From assembly GCA_014529385.2 (NCBI GenBank), contig CM043942.1, positions 56,731,340 through 56,795,339 on the forward strand: a stretch of 64,000 nt of DNA. The letters are read 5' to 3'. The DNA is from Adiantum capillus-veneris (Eukaryota > Streptophyta > Polypodiopsida > Polypodiales > Pteridaceae). Below the pieces are notes generated by a model. It made no database searches. It saw only the letters and a list, made by a program, of their open reading frames with translations, and had not been told where the DNA came from. Positions 1 through 11,039 of the stretch are shown here, one piece after another; the stretch's first letter is position 1; each line of letters starts with the position of its first letter. The translations under genes were made by a program, and so were the position numbers.

Positions 1-1410
1 GTCAATCCGCTATGCTCACAAAATCATTTCTTGAAAGTACTCTCATTAAATTCCGCTACTCTCAAATTGAATAGGCAAATTTCATTATATTAAATCAAAA
101 ATAAAAAATTACAATCAAAATCTTATAGAGATCTAGAGTGAGGAGAATTGTAATGCGCTAGGCTTTTGCCACCGCCTCTCGATGATGATGAAAGAGGTTG
201 ACGTTTTACCCATGGAAGAAGACATCATACAGTTTTTGAAAATGTTCAAGGATCGACAACTGGTGGTAGGAGATGATAACGTTCTGATGGATGAAGGGGA
301 CGGGTCAAACTTGCAACCCCCATCCGCTACAATTGTAAATAATGTTTCTCTAACAAGAGGTCCGCCCATGGGGGAGGACGAAGCCTTGCCGACTCCGCTA
401 AGAAAAATCGAAAAATGCTTGGGCTTGCTGGGCAGGGTACTATCTTCGAAGTACATACCATCAAGGCAGGTGAGCCTCAGGGACCGATTTGTACAAATGG
501 AAGCAAGGTGCCTATCACCTTAGCATCTCTGCGACCAAGAATCTCATTCGCAAGCATCCTTAAGGGTCCCGACTCTAATGAAGGTGCTAAGGCTATAACA
601 GACAAGACTTCAGGTGATATGGGCTGGGTAAAATGGATGAATATAAAGGGCCGGCTCAAACAAGAGCTCAAAGAAGTCAAAGAAGTACCTCCTACCTAGC
701 CAAGGGTTTTTGGTTGGTCAGATTTAAAGAGGTCTCAGATATGTCAAAGATTCTGGATAAAGGACCCTTGGTGTTTAATAGGACTACTGTCTGTGTGGTG
801 CCATGGGAGCCAATGTTTAACTCGACAGAATCCCTTCAAGAGATCAATCCATTTTGGGTTGAATTTGCGGGGTTGCCTAGATGGCTCTGGGATAACATCA
901 GGATGCTTGCTAGTCAGTTGGGCACCCCCCTGTTTGTCCCTAACAAGAGAGGTCTAGGCAGGTCCTCTAACCAGGTTTGTAAAGGTTGGAATATTGCTAA
1001 GAAACCTCCGAAAAGCATGGTTGTCAATGTTGGAGATGGGTTGAAGACTATCCCTCTCAATTTTGGGATGTACTTTGGTGCGTGTTTTGAATGTAATAAT
1101 TTTGGACATTTCGCCACAGATTGCCCCGTGAAATTGATTAAGAAGAGTGACCCCTCGACGTAGAGTTCTAAAGAAGGGCACGCCAATGAGGACAGTGTAA
1201 AGGAATCAACTATGGAAGGGAAGGAGAAACAACTGAAGGATAACATGATGGCAGATTGAAAGGAGGAAAACAAGGCTAGGATGAGCGATACTAAGGTCAA
1301 GTCGCAAGTAAAATCCATGGACAAACAAAACCACACAATGTCGGTCCCTGAGGACTCACACATGGATAATCCGATCGTCTTTCATGCTTCTTCACCTAAA
1401 CTCATGGTAG
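1..1410 (+). mobile_element. LINE A (plant L1), 5' part
   Basis: This is the 5' section of a non-LTR retrotransposon. Bases 1-181 are AT-rich with no coding signal and probably serve as its 5' leader, although the true start may lie outside the window. ORF1 follows. The element stops abruptly at 1410, where a gypsy LTR begins, and resumes at 13692 in the same reading frame, so the two parts are one copy split by a later insertion. Confidence 0.85.
182..1410 (+). pseudogene. LINE A ORF1: DUF4283 and CCHC zinc knuckle (RNA-binding protein)
   Basis: ORF1 proteins of plant L1 elements bind the element RNA. The frame opens with an ATG cluster at 182-190. It is broken by frameshifts near 460 and 650, so three overlapping pieces (182-523, 415-699, 633-1163) have to be combined. 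The last piece has a DUF4283-like core: GFWLVRF near 703, then a hydrophobic stretch ending in NPFWVEFAGLPRWLW near 890. A zinc knuckle CFECNNFGHFATDC (C-x2-C-x4-H-x4-C) lies at 1083-1124. A stop follows at about 1161, and a charged, low-complexity tail runs from 1270 up to the gypsy insertion. Domain order and spacing fit plant L1 ORF1. The breaks make it non-functional as read. Confidence 0.85.
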
Positions 1411-2706
1411 TGATAGCCGTTTTTTCGGCTCTTTGTAATTGCCACAGTGAGTTACCTCACCCTACCAAAATCACCCAAACACTGTGGCTATCCCTACCAT
1501 TTCACTGTACATAGGCGTGCGTGAGTCACGGGACTTTTCCCATATCTTCTTAAAAACCCTCAGCTAGCTAGTCACTGGGCTAGGTGAGCCAAAAAAAAAT
1601 AAAAAAATAAAAAAATAAAAGTATATTATGGCCTCTTTGTGTGTAAATATTTCATTGTATGTATGGCCTAAATATAAGGATTTTTTATAATTATTTTGGT
1701 ATTTTATTTAAATATTTCTACTTAGGTGTGTGTTTTATTAAACCTATGTACACCTTCTTTCATCCTCTTACACCATAATTATATTTTTTTTGCCAATATG
1801 TACATACTCTAACCTCATATTTTTCCTTTATACAAATCACTCCCACATTTTCACACCTCACCCTCGTGAAAACAAAAAATTGATTTCTACTCATTGGTTA
1901 CTTTTATTATATTATTTACTTGCATACCTTTTCCTCTTTCACCCCAAAATAATTCAAGGAGGGACCATATCATATGATTCCAATATATTTTCCATATCCA
2001 TAACTCCTCCATATTTTTATTATTATTTTTACTCATTATTCTAACACCATGTGCTCATTGAGCTAAAGTCCATGAATAGTCCATACACTAGTCCCACCAT
2101 GTATATATTTCTTATTTCACCAATAATCCTCCTCCATGCATGGGTCAAGGGCAACTTGAATGCTTTGTATTATAATATGACAAAGGAGGGGCTCACTCTT
2201 GGATGCATTGTACAAATTCAACAAAGGAGGGGACCACTAAAAGACTTTTGCAGGCATAAAAACAGGATTTTTGGTGAGAATTTTGGCACCTATCTCCACT
2301 CCGAATTTGGAGCAGTGGTCAAAAGAGAAAATGTAGCCCACGCTCTGAATAATCATCCAAATTTTTTCATGATTTTTGGAGCTACCAGCTGTGAGCTATG
2401 ATTTTTTTAGTGGACCCCAGTTTTCCCATGCTATGCAGCCACACTCTCTCTTCCACTTTATCATTTTCCTCTTTCCACACACACTTCTCCCACTCATCAT
2501 CCCCATCTCTCTCACCACTCATCTCTGCACACTACTCACCTTCTCCTCAACCTTGAAGAATAAGAGAAACCATGGTGAACTCATACCTCCCACACACAAT
2601 TCCATTCCAAAATTGACCACCTAGTCTCATTTTTTCCTCCTCCAAATTACCCATATCTATCAAAAAAACCACAAAATTCAGCCTCTTCTCTTAAAAAGAC
2701 AGCATC

Positions 2707-2850
2707 ATGGTGGTTGATTACTCAGCTTCAATTACTTTGTCTCTCAAGGAAGGTCAAGAGTGGAGAAAAAATGTACCGTCAAAGCTAGTGGACCGTCAAC
2801 AAGCGTCAAAATTGGCCCTACTCAAGACACTTGGAGCAGCAACCTTGTAA
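2707..2850 (+). CDS. 47-codon ORF inside the T1 5' LTR, function unknown
   Basis: ATG at 2707 opens 47 codons ending TAA at 2848-2850. The product starts MVVDYSASITLSLKEGQEW, is Lys/Leu-rich and shows no signal peptide. The identical frame occurs in the 3' LTR (12318-12461). The two copies differ at two bases, one silent and one Asn/Lys, and have no indel, while the flanks have many. About 300 bp upstream are rich in C, T and A like a plant 5'UTR. The stop overlaps TTGTAAGAAA, which resembles a splice donor (GTAAGA), so this could be a first coding exon. I do not recognise the protein. It lies upstream of the LTR TATA box, which is odd for a retroelement ORF. Confidence 0.5.
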   Translation: MVVDYSASITLSLKEGQEWRKNVPSKLVDRQQASKLALLKTLGAATL

Positions 2851-3117
2851 GAAATCCACCTTTTCTTACCTCTTAAGAGTTTTTCTTCCTTATTTGTATC
2901 CTACATGGATACTCCCATTGTAAATATTCAATTCCATTTGTAAATTAATACTAACTCTACTAACACTAACCCACTATGAAAAGTCCTATCACCTCCATTT
3001 CTCTCCGCTCTCTTTCCCCACCAACTTCTTGATAATTCCAAGCAAAAGAAATTAGATAAATTGCTGAAAATCTAGCCCAACCATGGTTAGAGGAGTAACC
3101 CTAGCCTTCAAAATTGC

Positions 3118-3124
3118 TATAAAA
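3118..3124 (+). promoter_or_regulatory. TATA box of T1 5' LTR
   Basis: TATAAAA in the context TTGCTATAAAAGGAGGG, conserved at 12728-12734 in the other LTR. It probably marks the U3/R boundary, with transcription starting some 30 bp downstream in the G-rich stretch. Confidence 0.7.
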
Positions 3125-3793
3125 GGAGGGTGTAGCTAGCATAAGGGGGGGGGGAGCCATAAGCAAGAGCACTATGCTATAGCTTGAGAAGCCAATCTCA
3201 ACCTCTCTAGAAGGAGCTCTTGAGTGGAAGCTCATTGTCTTATGCATGTGCATGTGTTGTAATAGGGGATTAGCAAGGGAAATCTATGCCATTGTAAGAG
3301 AGAGAGTGATCATTCAATTGAGAGTAGGAAATCTATCATTTCTCCTACTAGTGTAAGCCCAACATTCGCTGAATCAAGGAGGTGGATTTGGACTAAGCTT
3401 GGATACTTTGTCTCCTTTCCAACGTGAAGTAATGGACAACAATGATGCGTAAGTGTCTTGGTGGTTTTTTTTTGGTTAAGTTCTTGATAGCTTGTCTCTG
3501 GTGTTGTCATCAATCTAGCCATAAATCCCACATACTGTAAGAGGGCGACAGGGTGGAGAGGACTCCCTGGCCTTAAGACAGTGATTGGGGTGGGCTTTTC
3601 TTGTGATGTGGTGTGGTGAAATTTACGCAAGCTATGTTGAACAAGTACTAATCTCACTTTGATTTGTCATGACAAGATTTGTAAGAAGGTATTAATGCAA
3701 CAAGCACCCCCTCCCCCTTTCTCTCTCTTTCTTCTTAAATATATAGTTGTGTTTGCTTGATCATTGCCGATACGTATCAAAAGCAGCCCGAGC

Positions 3794-3796
<3 letters not shown>

Positions 3797-3836
<40 letters not shown>
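3797..3836 (+). repeat. (TC)n microsatellite in T1 5' LTR
   Basis: About 20 uninterrupted TC units. The equivalent tract in the 3' LTR (13401-13428) is shorter, showing slippage since insertion or sequencing error. Confidence 0.95.
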
Positions 3837-3839
<3 letters not shown>

Positions 3840-4102
3840 TTTGAGTGTGTGAGAGTATTCCATTGGTGTAGGGTTAGTGTAAATTCCTTGCTGTTTGTGG
3901 GTTGCTCTAACGATTCTCCTCTTTTGCGTCCTAGTTCGCTCTTAAACTAGGTGGTGCCCCTTGTGTAGTTGGGATTTGGCGGTGGGTTTGTTGTTTTGGT
4001 TTGTGTTGTGTGTGTGCCTCAGTCCCATTGAGCAGCACGGGAGCCTTGAAGGGTGTCTAAAGGCCATCTTCTTGTTGCCCGCCCCGCCCCGACCGCCTCA
4101 AA

Positions 4103-4120
4103 TGGTGCCCCCACGAGGAC
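4103..4120 (+). other. Candidate primer binding site of T1
   Basis: TGGTGCCCCCACGAGGAC begins two bases after the 5' LTR end. Its complement ends in CACCA, as a tRNA 3' end would. I cannot assign the tRNA from memory. Confidence 0.6.
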
Positions 4121-5789
4121 GGCTTGTGTATTTTTGTGTAGAATCAACCTTTAGCATAGTCAAGTAGTTTGCATGAATCACGAAGCTTTGTATGATCCCT
4201 TTCATTCCCATTGCAAGGCAAAAGGTACACATATTTGTTAGTACTAAGTTGCAATTTCAACGTGTCCATTCGTAGATTTTAGGTCCTCTTAGGTTGGCCG
4301 AGAAAACGCTTCAGTAAATCCTTTTATTTTGCCTCTCATTAGGTACGACCTTTAGTTTGGACGTCCTATATTTTTGTTTTGTTTTAAGCATTAGGACATG
4401 CATAGGCTATGGATAATGGCCCAGGATAGAGGTTTTTCCCTTTCATTTTTACCACCACACATTAGAATAAACGTTGCAATTAGTAGAAAGATCCATTTTC
4501 AACAACGAATGGTGTTCATGTTTGGTGCCCAAAGAGCAGGAGAAATTCTTGCATCACCAAACCCTGTCATTCTACCTCTCATCAACTACGACACTTCCTT
4601 TGATGTACATGTGTTCAATTAATTTAAAATGAAATGCAGCCCGCAAAGTAGTGTGTATGTTTGTTTTTTTCTTTGTCCAAGTTGTTACAAGAACACAAAA
4701 AAACGATCATTTATTCTCTAACTGGGAATGTGTGTGCAGTGAAAGTTCAATCCTTAGAGATCTAGCTCTATTACCAATTGAGTTGCAGGAAGCAAGTAGT
4801 AAGGCGTCTCCCTCATAACAAGAGGTGGTGAAGTTAAGACGGAAGGTCCTACGCGTGGATTCCATTTCCCTCTTGTTGTTGGGCACTAAGGAAGACCGCA
4901 CATTCATCCAACTAGTGTGTGCCTAAGATTGGTAAATAGAGTGAATTGGCGTTTGGCGAGTGCATTTCACCATTGAGAAGACTCTTTAGGAAATTTGCGG
5001 CCAGAGTTTCATGCTTCATAGACTCACATTTGGTGAATTTTTCCCGCATTTGCGTCTTATTAATAGTCTTCCTTTCGCTTTCAACAAAGGAGATAGGGAG
5101 TATTCAGAGCTTGTCTTAATAAAGAGAGCATAGAGAAGATTGCAAATTTGTATAAATTCTCATCCTTCTCTACTTTCTATGACACTTTGTTCATAGAGAC
5201 ATTGTAAATCTCTTTATGCTTTTGAATGATTTAACATAAATCCTAAGGAGTTTTTGTCCAGAATTTTGTAGCACAAGTGGAGTCTTTAAAATCTTGCAAA
5301 CTTGATCGGACTTGATGAGGATGTTCTTTTATGAAATTGTGAGAAGGTTGCTCACTCCGACTGAGGTGGAACTCGAAGGAAAGGAGCTCCTAGTCAATTG
5401 CTACTTTCACACGGCCTTCGACGAGCATGAAGATCTAGTTTTTATACAAACCGCTTGTGCATTGGGAATTGTAGAGCAAGTGCAATTTATCACTTGGACG
5501 TGGTTGCTCTTTTGGATCCAGAAAATGAAGTTCTAGAGATTTCTGTTTATCGCCTTAGCTTTGAAGAATTTCAAACCTTCTTAGAGCTCATCAATAGTCT
5601 ACCCTTTTGTTTTGATCAAACAAATCGAGACTTATTGAAGCTTGGATAGCTGAAGAAGAAAACCTAGAGTGGTATTTTCTCACTTCTTCATTTGGAGGCG
5701 AGTGGTTCTAGATCTCTATTGTATCCCTTATTATAACTCGTGTTGTAATCTTTCATAATAATGGAGAGCCAACGCCAAATGTCCTGGAT
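4121..5789 (+). other. T1 leader and unrecognised segment before gag
   Basis: From 4121 to about 5300 I see no sustained coding frame. From 5312 to 5650 two overlapping frames joined by a frameshift near 5470 read like protein (acidic, with LTPTEVELEGKELL then LDPENEVLEISVYRLSFEEF). They are likely the start of the gag polyprotein or an extra leader ORF. No family is recognised. Confidence 0.4.
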
Positions 5790-6560
5790 ATCCTCTTTTC
5801 TTGGGAGAGCCTGGAGAGGATGCAGAATTATTTTTAGTAAATTTCAAGATGTCTTGCCGTATCAAGAGGATAGTAACCGATCAAGAACGTGTAGAAATGT
5901 TTGAGGTGGTCCTTAGGAAAGATGCTAGTACTTGGTTTGACTCTTTGCCTGAGGAAGTTAAGGGGAATTACACAAAAGTTTTGAATCGTTTATAAGAGAT
6001 ACTTCTTTGATCCCCAAAACACTCAAAAACTATGGCAAGACATTCTTTCTCATAAGCAAAAAGACTTAGATGACTACTACTTGTACAAGCAAGAGTTTCT
6101 ACGTCTTTGGGCTCTATGGATACGAAATGTTGCTAACCCTGGTGATGGTGCAGAATTTTTAAAGAAGGAGAGGTTCATAGCCAGACTCTTTCCTGACCTT
6201 AAGGTAAAATTGAGGCGGTGCACCTGCTACTTTTGATGCAGCTGAAACTAGGGCTGCTGAAAGTATAGGAAACTCAAGTGCTTAAGGGGAGAGGTTCCAA
6301 TAGAAGGTCTTAGACCACAAAGGTAAGTCACAAGCATCAACATCGAGGGAGCTTCCTGAGGTAACGACGGAAGTAATTGAGAAGTTCAAACGAATATTTA
6401 AGCAGCATGTCAATTCACCTTGCACAAGCTGTAGGTCCAACGGGACAAGCAAAGAAGTCTGAAGAGCGGATCCACGACCTAGAGAGTCTTGCAATGTTGG
6501 AATTGCGAGAGTCTGGACATGGGATGTATAATTGTCCTTGGCCCGTGGGGAGCCAGGGAG
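5790..6560 (+). pseudogene. gag: T1 gag (capsid and zinc knuckle)
   Basis: Gag forms the virus-like particle and binds the RNA genome. The gag core reads GEPGEDAELFLVNFKMSCR from about 5801, then a region with DASTWFDSLPEEVKGNY near 5920, as in plant Retrotrans_gag domains (a Trp followed by a short amphipathic run). After a stop near 5993 and a frameshift, KQEFLRLWALW near 6088 continues the capsid. A zinc knuckle is readable at about 6497-6545 only across a frameshift: CWNC, then SGHGMYNCP (C-x2-C, H, C). A basic, Gln/Lys-rich tail runs to about 6920. Confidence 0.75.
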
Positions 6561-7229
6561 GCCTAACTTGAATTACCCAGTGATGAATGCAGGTGAAGGA
6601 ACTGGTCCACAACCAAGGCTCTACAAAGGCCAATGGACCAAGACCACCTCCACAAGGGGTAGAAGGAGTTCCACCTTTGCCAGATCCAATGTGCATGTGG
6701 TAGAGGTGACAAACTCAAATGAGGTTGACATGGAAGCCAATGGCATTAAGCGGGCCGACGAAAAGGTAAAGAGAAAGAAGGAGTCACATCACAGAGTGAC
6801 CATGGACAAGGCAAGAAGGGGCAAAGGAAACCAAGGAAACCAAGAGGACACTCGACGTCGTATCAACCTCCAAGACTTCCTCTTGGACATGGTATGGCTC
6901 CGTACAACTTGTTGGAAGACATGAGAGGTAAGGGTCCTGATATTTCATGGCCTCAATTTCTTGCATTAATGTCCACAAGTTAGGAGGGATTTAACAAGGG
7001 CAGTTAGCACTAGGAGAAAGGTAAAAGAGAGTGTGCCTGTTGTAAAAATTGCACAACTGAAATGAATGAGGACATTACACGGTGCTAGACTGTTACATCA
7101 AAGGGAGATTGGTTAGGAAAGGTCTAGTGGATGGGGTGCACAAATTTGCATCATGACAGAGGGACTCATGCAAGACAGGCATGCACATCCATGAGACACT
7201 AGAAATCAAAGTGAAAATGGCAAAAATAG

Positions 7230-7480
7230 CAAGGCTAGGTGTGTAGGAATTTGTAAAAATGTTTTTGTGGAGGCCTTTGGCATTAAGAAGGCAGTGGATT
7301 TTTTATGTTATGTCGACCAAGGGAAGTGGTTATCCATTTATCCTAGGAAGACCATGGATAATGAAAATGCGAGCTTTGCAGGATTGGGAGAGTGGAAATT
7401 AATTTGCAGGAATGACAACATAAAAGGTTGTCTTTGACATGAAGGAGCAACGCCAAGAGGAGCTCCATGAAATCATCTCA
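7230..7480 (+). pseudogene. T1 protease fragment
   Basis: Retropepsin cleaves the polyprotein. Only its C-terminal part is clear. A frame across 7320-7360 reads GYPFILGRPWIMKM, matching the ILGRPW motif that follows the protease flap in plant gypsy elements. The catalytic D-S/T-G motif upstream is not readable, so the protease looks degraded. It lies between gag and RT as expected. Confidence 0.55.
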
Positions 7481-7689
7481 AAGTGAGACGGAAGAAGGTT
7501 GGACGATAGCACTTCAAAGAAGAAAGTAGCAGCAAGCATTACTGAAGAGGAGTCTTCCATCGAAGTCATGGGGGTAAGGTTTAAGCCAAGCAACAAGAGA
7601 CCTCTTGTCAAGGCTTGGAGGAGGTAGGTCCTCAAGAGAACGAAGGTGTTCAGATGAAGGGATGCTGGAAGGTATGCTATCAACAACAC

Positions 7690-8535
7690 TTACAAAGGAT
7701 AAAGAGAGGAGTTCAAATGTGTGTAAGGAAGTTTCCTAGGATTTTCGCTAAAGACTACACCGATGTGCGTGGAGTAGATGCTGTTCAACACAAAATTGAG
7801 TTGAAGCCAGAGGCCACACCTAAGGCCTCAAAAGCTACGAAGGCTAGGAGTCATCAAGGAGCAGGCTTTACTCAAGGAGGTAAGAAAGCTTCTAGCAGCA
7901 GGGTTCATTTATCCATGGAGAATTCAGAGTGGGTCTCTCCTGTTGTTGTCATCCTAAGAAGAACGGCAAGTGGAGGGTGTGTGTGGATTACCGTCCCCTC
8001 AATGAGGCAACAAAAAGAGATCACTTTCCCCTCCCATTCCAGGATGAGATACTAAATGAGGTAGCTGGTCATGAGAAGTACACTGTGTGCGATGGTTACT
8101 CAGTGTACTTTCAAATAGGGATTGCACTGGAGGATCAATTGAAAACACCTTATCACTCTTGGGGTTGTTATGCTTTTAGAGTCATGAGCATTTGGTCTGA
8201 CAAATGCTCCTGCAACATTCCAACTTTCATGAATATGGTGTTTCAAGCATTCTTGGAAAGTCAATTAGGGTGTTCATTGATGATTTCTGTATTATTATAG
8301 CTCAAAATCATTGCATCTACAAAGGGTAGAAGAAGGTTTAAAGAAGCTCTACGACATGGGAGGTCAACTCAACCCCGACAAGTGCCATATAGGTGAGGAT
8401 GAAGTAATCTTGCTTGGTCATAAAGTTTCTTACAAAGGCATTGAAGTGGATCCTTCGAAGGCAAAGGCTCATATTGAGCTACCATCACCCAAGAGTCTTA
8501 TGGAGGTCATCTCATTCATTCAAAAAAGGTGAAGT
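7690..8535 (+). pseudogene. T1 reverse transcriptase
   Basis: RT copies the genomic RNA. The pre-RT segment (FPRIFAKDYTDVRGVD near 7731) is followed by WVSPVVVI and KKNGKWRVCVDYRPLNEATK at about 7930-8010, the conserved RT blocks that bind template and d[13 protein letters not shown] is present near 8190-8225 across a frameshift. The catalytic motif is readable as VFIDDF near 8270-8285, and the thumb region LNPDKCHIGEDEVILLGHKVS lies near 8370. At least three frameshifts split the domain, which is otherwise near full length for gypsy. Confidence 0.85.
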
Positions 8536-8639
8536 ATATGTCACGCTTCATTCACTTAGCCTCGGAGTTACTTCACCTTTGTAAAAATTGACACAACAAG
8601 TAGAATTTGCATGGTCTGATGAGCTTGAAGAGTACTTTG

Positions 8640-9075
8640 TAACATTAAAGTCATTTTGTCAGAGCTACCAACACTCAGCCTCCTTGTTGGGAGTACACAT
8701 TCTTTGTTAGCTCTAGTGCTGGGAAAGAAACAATTGGTGCTGTGTTGCTACAACAAGATCCCCACAGTACAAGGATGCGACCCATCTACTTTGCAATAGG
8801 GTCATGAATGCTTTGGAGAGAGACTACACAGAAGCAGAACTCATGATGCTTTCTCTCATGTTTGCGGTGAGAAAGTTTAGATCCTACCTGCTACCAAAAC
8901 CTTTTGTAATTCTCACTGCAGAAATTTGTTCCCTTGGGTGTCATCTCAAATGAATCTTAGTACTAGGATCTCAAAGTGGATTATGGAGTTGCAAGAGTTT
9001 CAATACTCTTTCAAGGTAGAAGATAGTGTGCGTGCACAATTGGCAGGGATTCTCACTTATAGGGTGCACGGAAAA
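8640..9075 (+). pseudogene. T1 RNase H (first, RT-linked)
   Basis: RNase H degrades RNA in the RNA-DNA hybrid. The frame shows a segment with FVSSSAGKETIGAVLLQQD near 8700, then RPIYFA, and LERDYTEAELMMLSLMFAVRK near 8812, the usual order of gypsy RNase H (first catalytic position, then the Glu-containing YTEAE helix). The first catalytic Asp (normally DAS) is replaced by SSS here. Frame changes occur near 8800 and 8940. Confidence 0.75.
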
Positions 9076-9134
9076 GGAGATTAAGGTGCCTGAAGTAAAG
9101 ACCCTACCATTGCACACCAAAATTATCCTAATGC

Positions 9135-9535
9135 TTTACTTTGTTCTTTGATGGAGCTTTTCGTCGAGCCCCAGGAAAAGCAGGGGAGGGCTAGTGTGCT
9201 CAACCCAAGTGGAGAGGAGGTCATGAAAGAGAAGTTCAATCTACCAAGTTCAGCTAGCAACAATGAAGCAGAAAATGACACTCTACTTCATGGTTTGAAG
9301 ATGTGCATTGGCCAAGCGAAACAACGCCTCATGGTAAAATGGAGATGCACTTCTCATTGTTAAACAGATTTTAGGCATTTGGGCATGCAAGAATGAGAGC
9401 TTACGGACAAAGTTATCATGCCATTCGTAGATTTTTTAATCAATTTGAAGAAGTGCAACTATATCATATTCCTAGGAAACAGAATGAAGATGCTGATTTA
9501 CTTGCACAACCAAGCCGTTGCATGTGTAAAGAAAG
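9135..9535 (+). pseudogene. T1 second RNase H (archaeal-like aRNH)
   Basis: This is a second, distinct RNase H downstream of the RT-linked one. The four catalytic acidic residues are all visible: FFDGAF at about 9140, NNEAE near 9260, NGDALLIV near 9340-9360, and NEDAD near 9485. PGKAG and LNPSGEEVM follow the first strand, as in bacterial or archaeal-type RNase HI domains. In plants such an extra domain between the first RNase H and IN is a hallmark of the Tat lineage (Tat, Ogre, Retand). Frameshifts occur near 9175, 9320 and 9400, so it is inactive as read, but no catalytic residue has been lost. Confidence 0.75.
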
Positions 9536-9739
9536 AAGTGCAGGTCATCATGGTGGCGGCTGCTGTGAAGCAAACCGAGGTACCAAGGATTGGAGTCATT
9601 GGCTCCCATCATTGGCTACATTTTGGAGGTGAGTTTCCACCAGACTTCACAAAAGCTCAGAAGAGGAGACTCATGAAGAAGGCAAGCGTTATCTCTTCCT
9701 AGAAGCCTCCCTCTATCAAAGAGGGAAGGATCAAGTGTG

Positions 9740-10890
9740 GCAGACGAGTACCAACTATCAAGGCAATTCCAGCCATTCTAAAAGGTTTTCATGAAGAGGC
9801 ATGTGGTGGTCATTTTGCCCAAGAATTAACTGTGAAGAAGATTTTGCTTTCGGGGTATGTTTGGCAAGTTTGCATGTGGTGTTCAACATTGGTGTAAAAG
9901 CTGTCACACTTGTCAGATAAATGGAAATAGAAGGTTGGTGGCATGGCCCGAGGGAAATAGTGCTTGCAAATGGACCCTTTGAAAAGTTGGGCATTGATGC
10001 TATGGGTCCTCTGCCTAGGACAAAAAATGGTAAACTCTACATTCTAGTGGCTATAGACTATATGACTAGGTGTGGAAGCACAAAGTGTGGCAAAGGTAAA
10101 TGAGAAGACAGTGAGCAAATTCGTCTACACTCACATTTGTTTGTAGATTTGGCACACTTTGGAGATTGTTTTCTGAAATGGTACCAGGGTTTAGAAAGGA
10201 TTGCTCACAGAAGTTTGTGAAGAGCTTCACATTCTACATCGTCATAGCACACCATACTACCACACAGTCAAATGTTTGGTGGAGAAGGCTAATGCTGTCA
10301 TTGCAGGAAATCATTAGAAAGATGGTGCCAAACAAACAAAATTATGGGATGACTTCTTGGATGGTGCCTTGTGGGCATATCGAACCACATATAGGGAAGC
10401 CACGGAGTTTCACACACCAATTCACTTGGTCTATGGTCAAGGAGGCTTTGCACCTATCGAGCTCAACATTCCAACAATGCGACTTCATGGCAAAGGAGCA
10501 CAAGATGATCAAGAGGTATGGATGGATCGACTTCTTACGTTAGTGGAGCTTGAGTGAAAAGAGAAGCAGCATATGAGTGCTACAAGAGGAAAGCCACACA
10601 AGCGAAAGAAACGCACGACAAGAAACTGAAGGACAAATGCATCAAGGAAGGAGAGCTTGTGCTAAGGTATGACAATCGACTTGACAATCGTTTTGATGCC
10701 AAGTTTGAAACAAGATGGCAAGGGCCATACATAGTCAAGAAGGATTTCAATTCAAGTTACTATCAGCTTATGGACTTGAATGGTAAAGAGCACTCCAGGA
10801 AAGTAACGGGTATCGCTGAAGCCCTATTTGAGTCGCCTTCTACCAAAGGATCTACCAAAGATCTGTCCAAAGGCCGCTGTCTTATGTAAG
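9740..10890 (+). pseudogene. T1 integrase
   Basis: Integrase inserts the cDNA into the genome. The HHCC zinc region is seen from about 9770 (ILKGFHEEACGGHF, then CHTCQ near 9907). The catalytic core begins GPFEKLGIDAMGPLPRTKNG at about 9975, containing the first Asp, and continues with VAIDYMTR. Later core pieces include LWAYRTTYREATEFHTP near 10370 and the family motif PIHLVYGQ. The C-terminal DNA-binding part (KFETRWQGPYIVKK at about 10700) is well preserved and open from 10554 to 10887. No chromodomain follows, which separates T1 from chromoviruses. Confidence 0.85.
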
Positions 10891-11023
10891 TATTGTTACA
10901 TGAAGCATGAGTGTAACTCCAACCCAAAATTCTGAGGGGCCAAACAATGAAGATCTCGTCAAGGACTCTGAAGCATCTTCTTTGGAAAAGATGCTCTATG
11001 ATGGTACATGAATATACCATCAT

Positions 11024-11039
11024 CCAGGGGGGGGGCTAA
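11024..11039 (+). other. Polypurine tract of T1
   Basis: CCAGGGGGGGGGGCTAA-like run directly before the 3' LTR. It is the expected priming site for plus-strand DNA synthesis. Confidence 0.8.

Larger units (their letters stand above)
1411..4100 (+). repeat. 5' LTR of T1
   Basis: It starts TGATAGCCG and ends ACCGCCTCA, matching 11040-13691 along its length with mainly one-base indels and scattered substitutions. It contains a conserved short ORF (2707-2850), a TATA box (3118-3124) and a TC microsatellite (3797-3836). At ~2.7 kb it is long for a plant gypsy LTR. Confidence 0.95.

Noticed and set aside
914-1363. 149-codon minus-strand frame opposite LINE A ORF1
   Set aside because: Shadow of the plus-strand ORF1, whose DUF4283 and zinc-knuckle motifs are clear.
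4398-4622. 74-codon plus-strand frame in the T1 leader
   Set aside because: No homology or motif recognised and no second copy in the window to test; could be chance.
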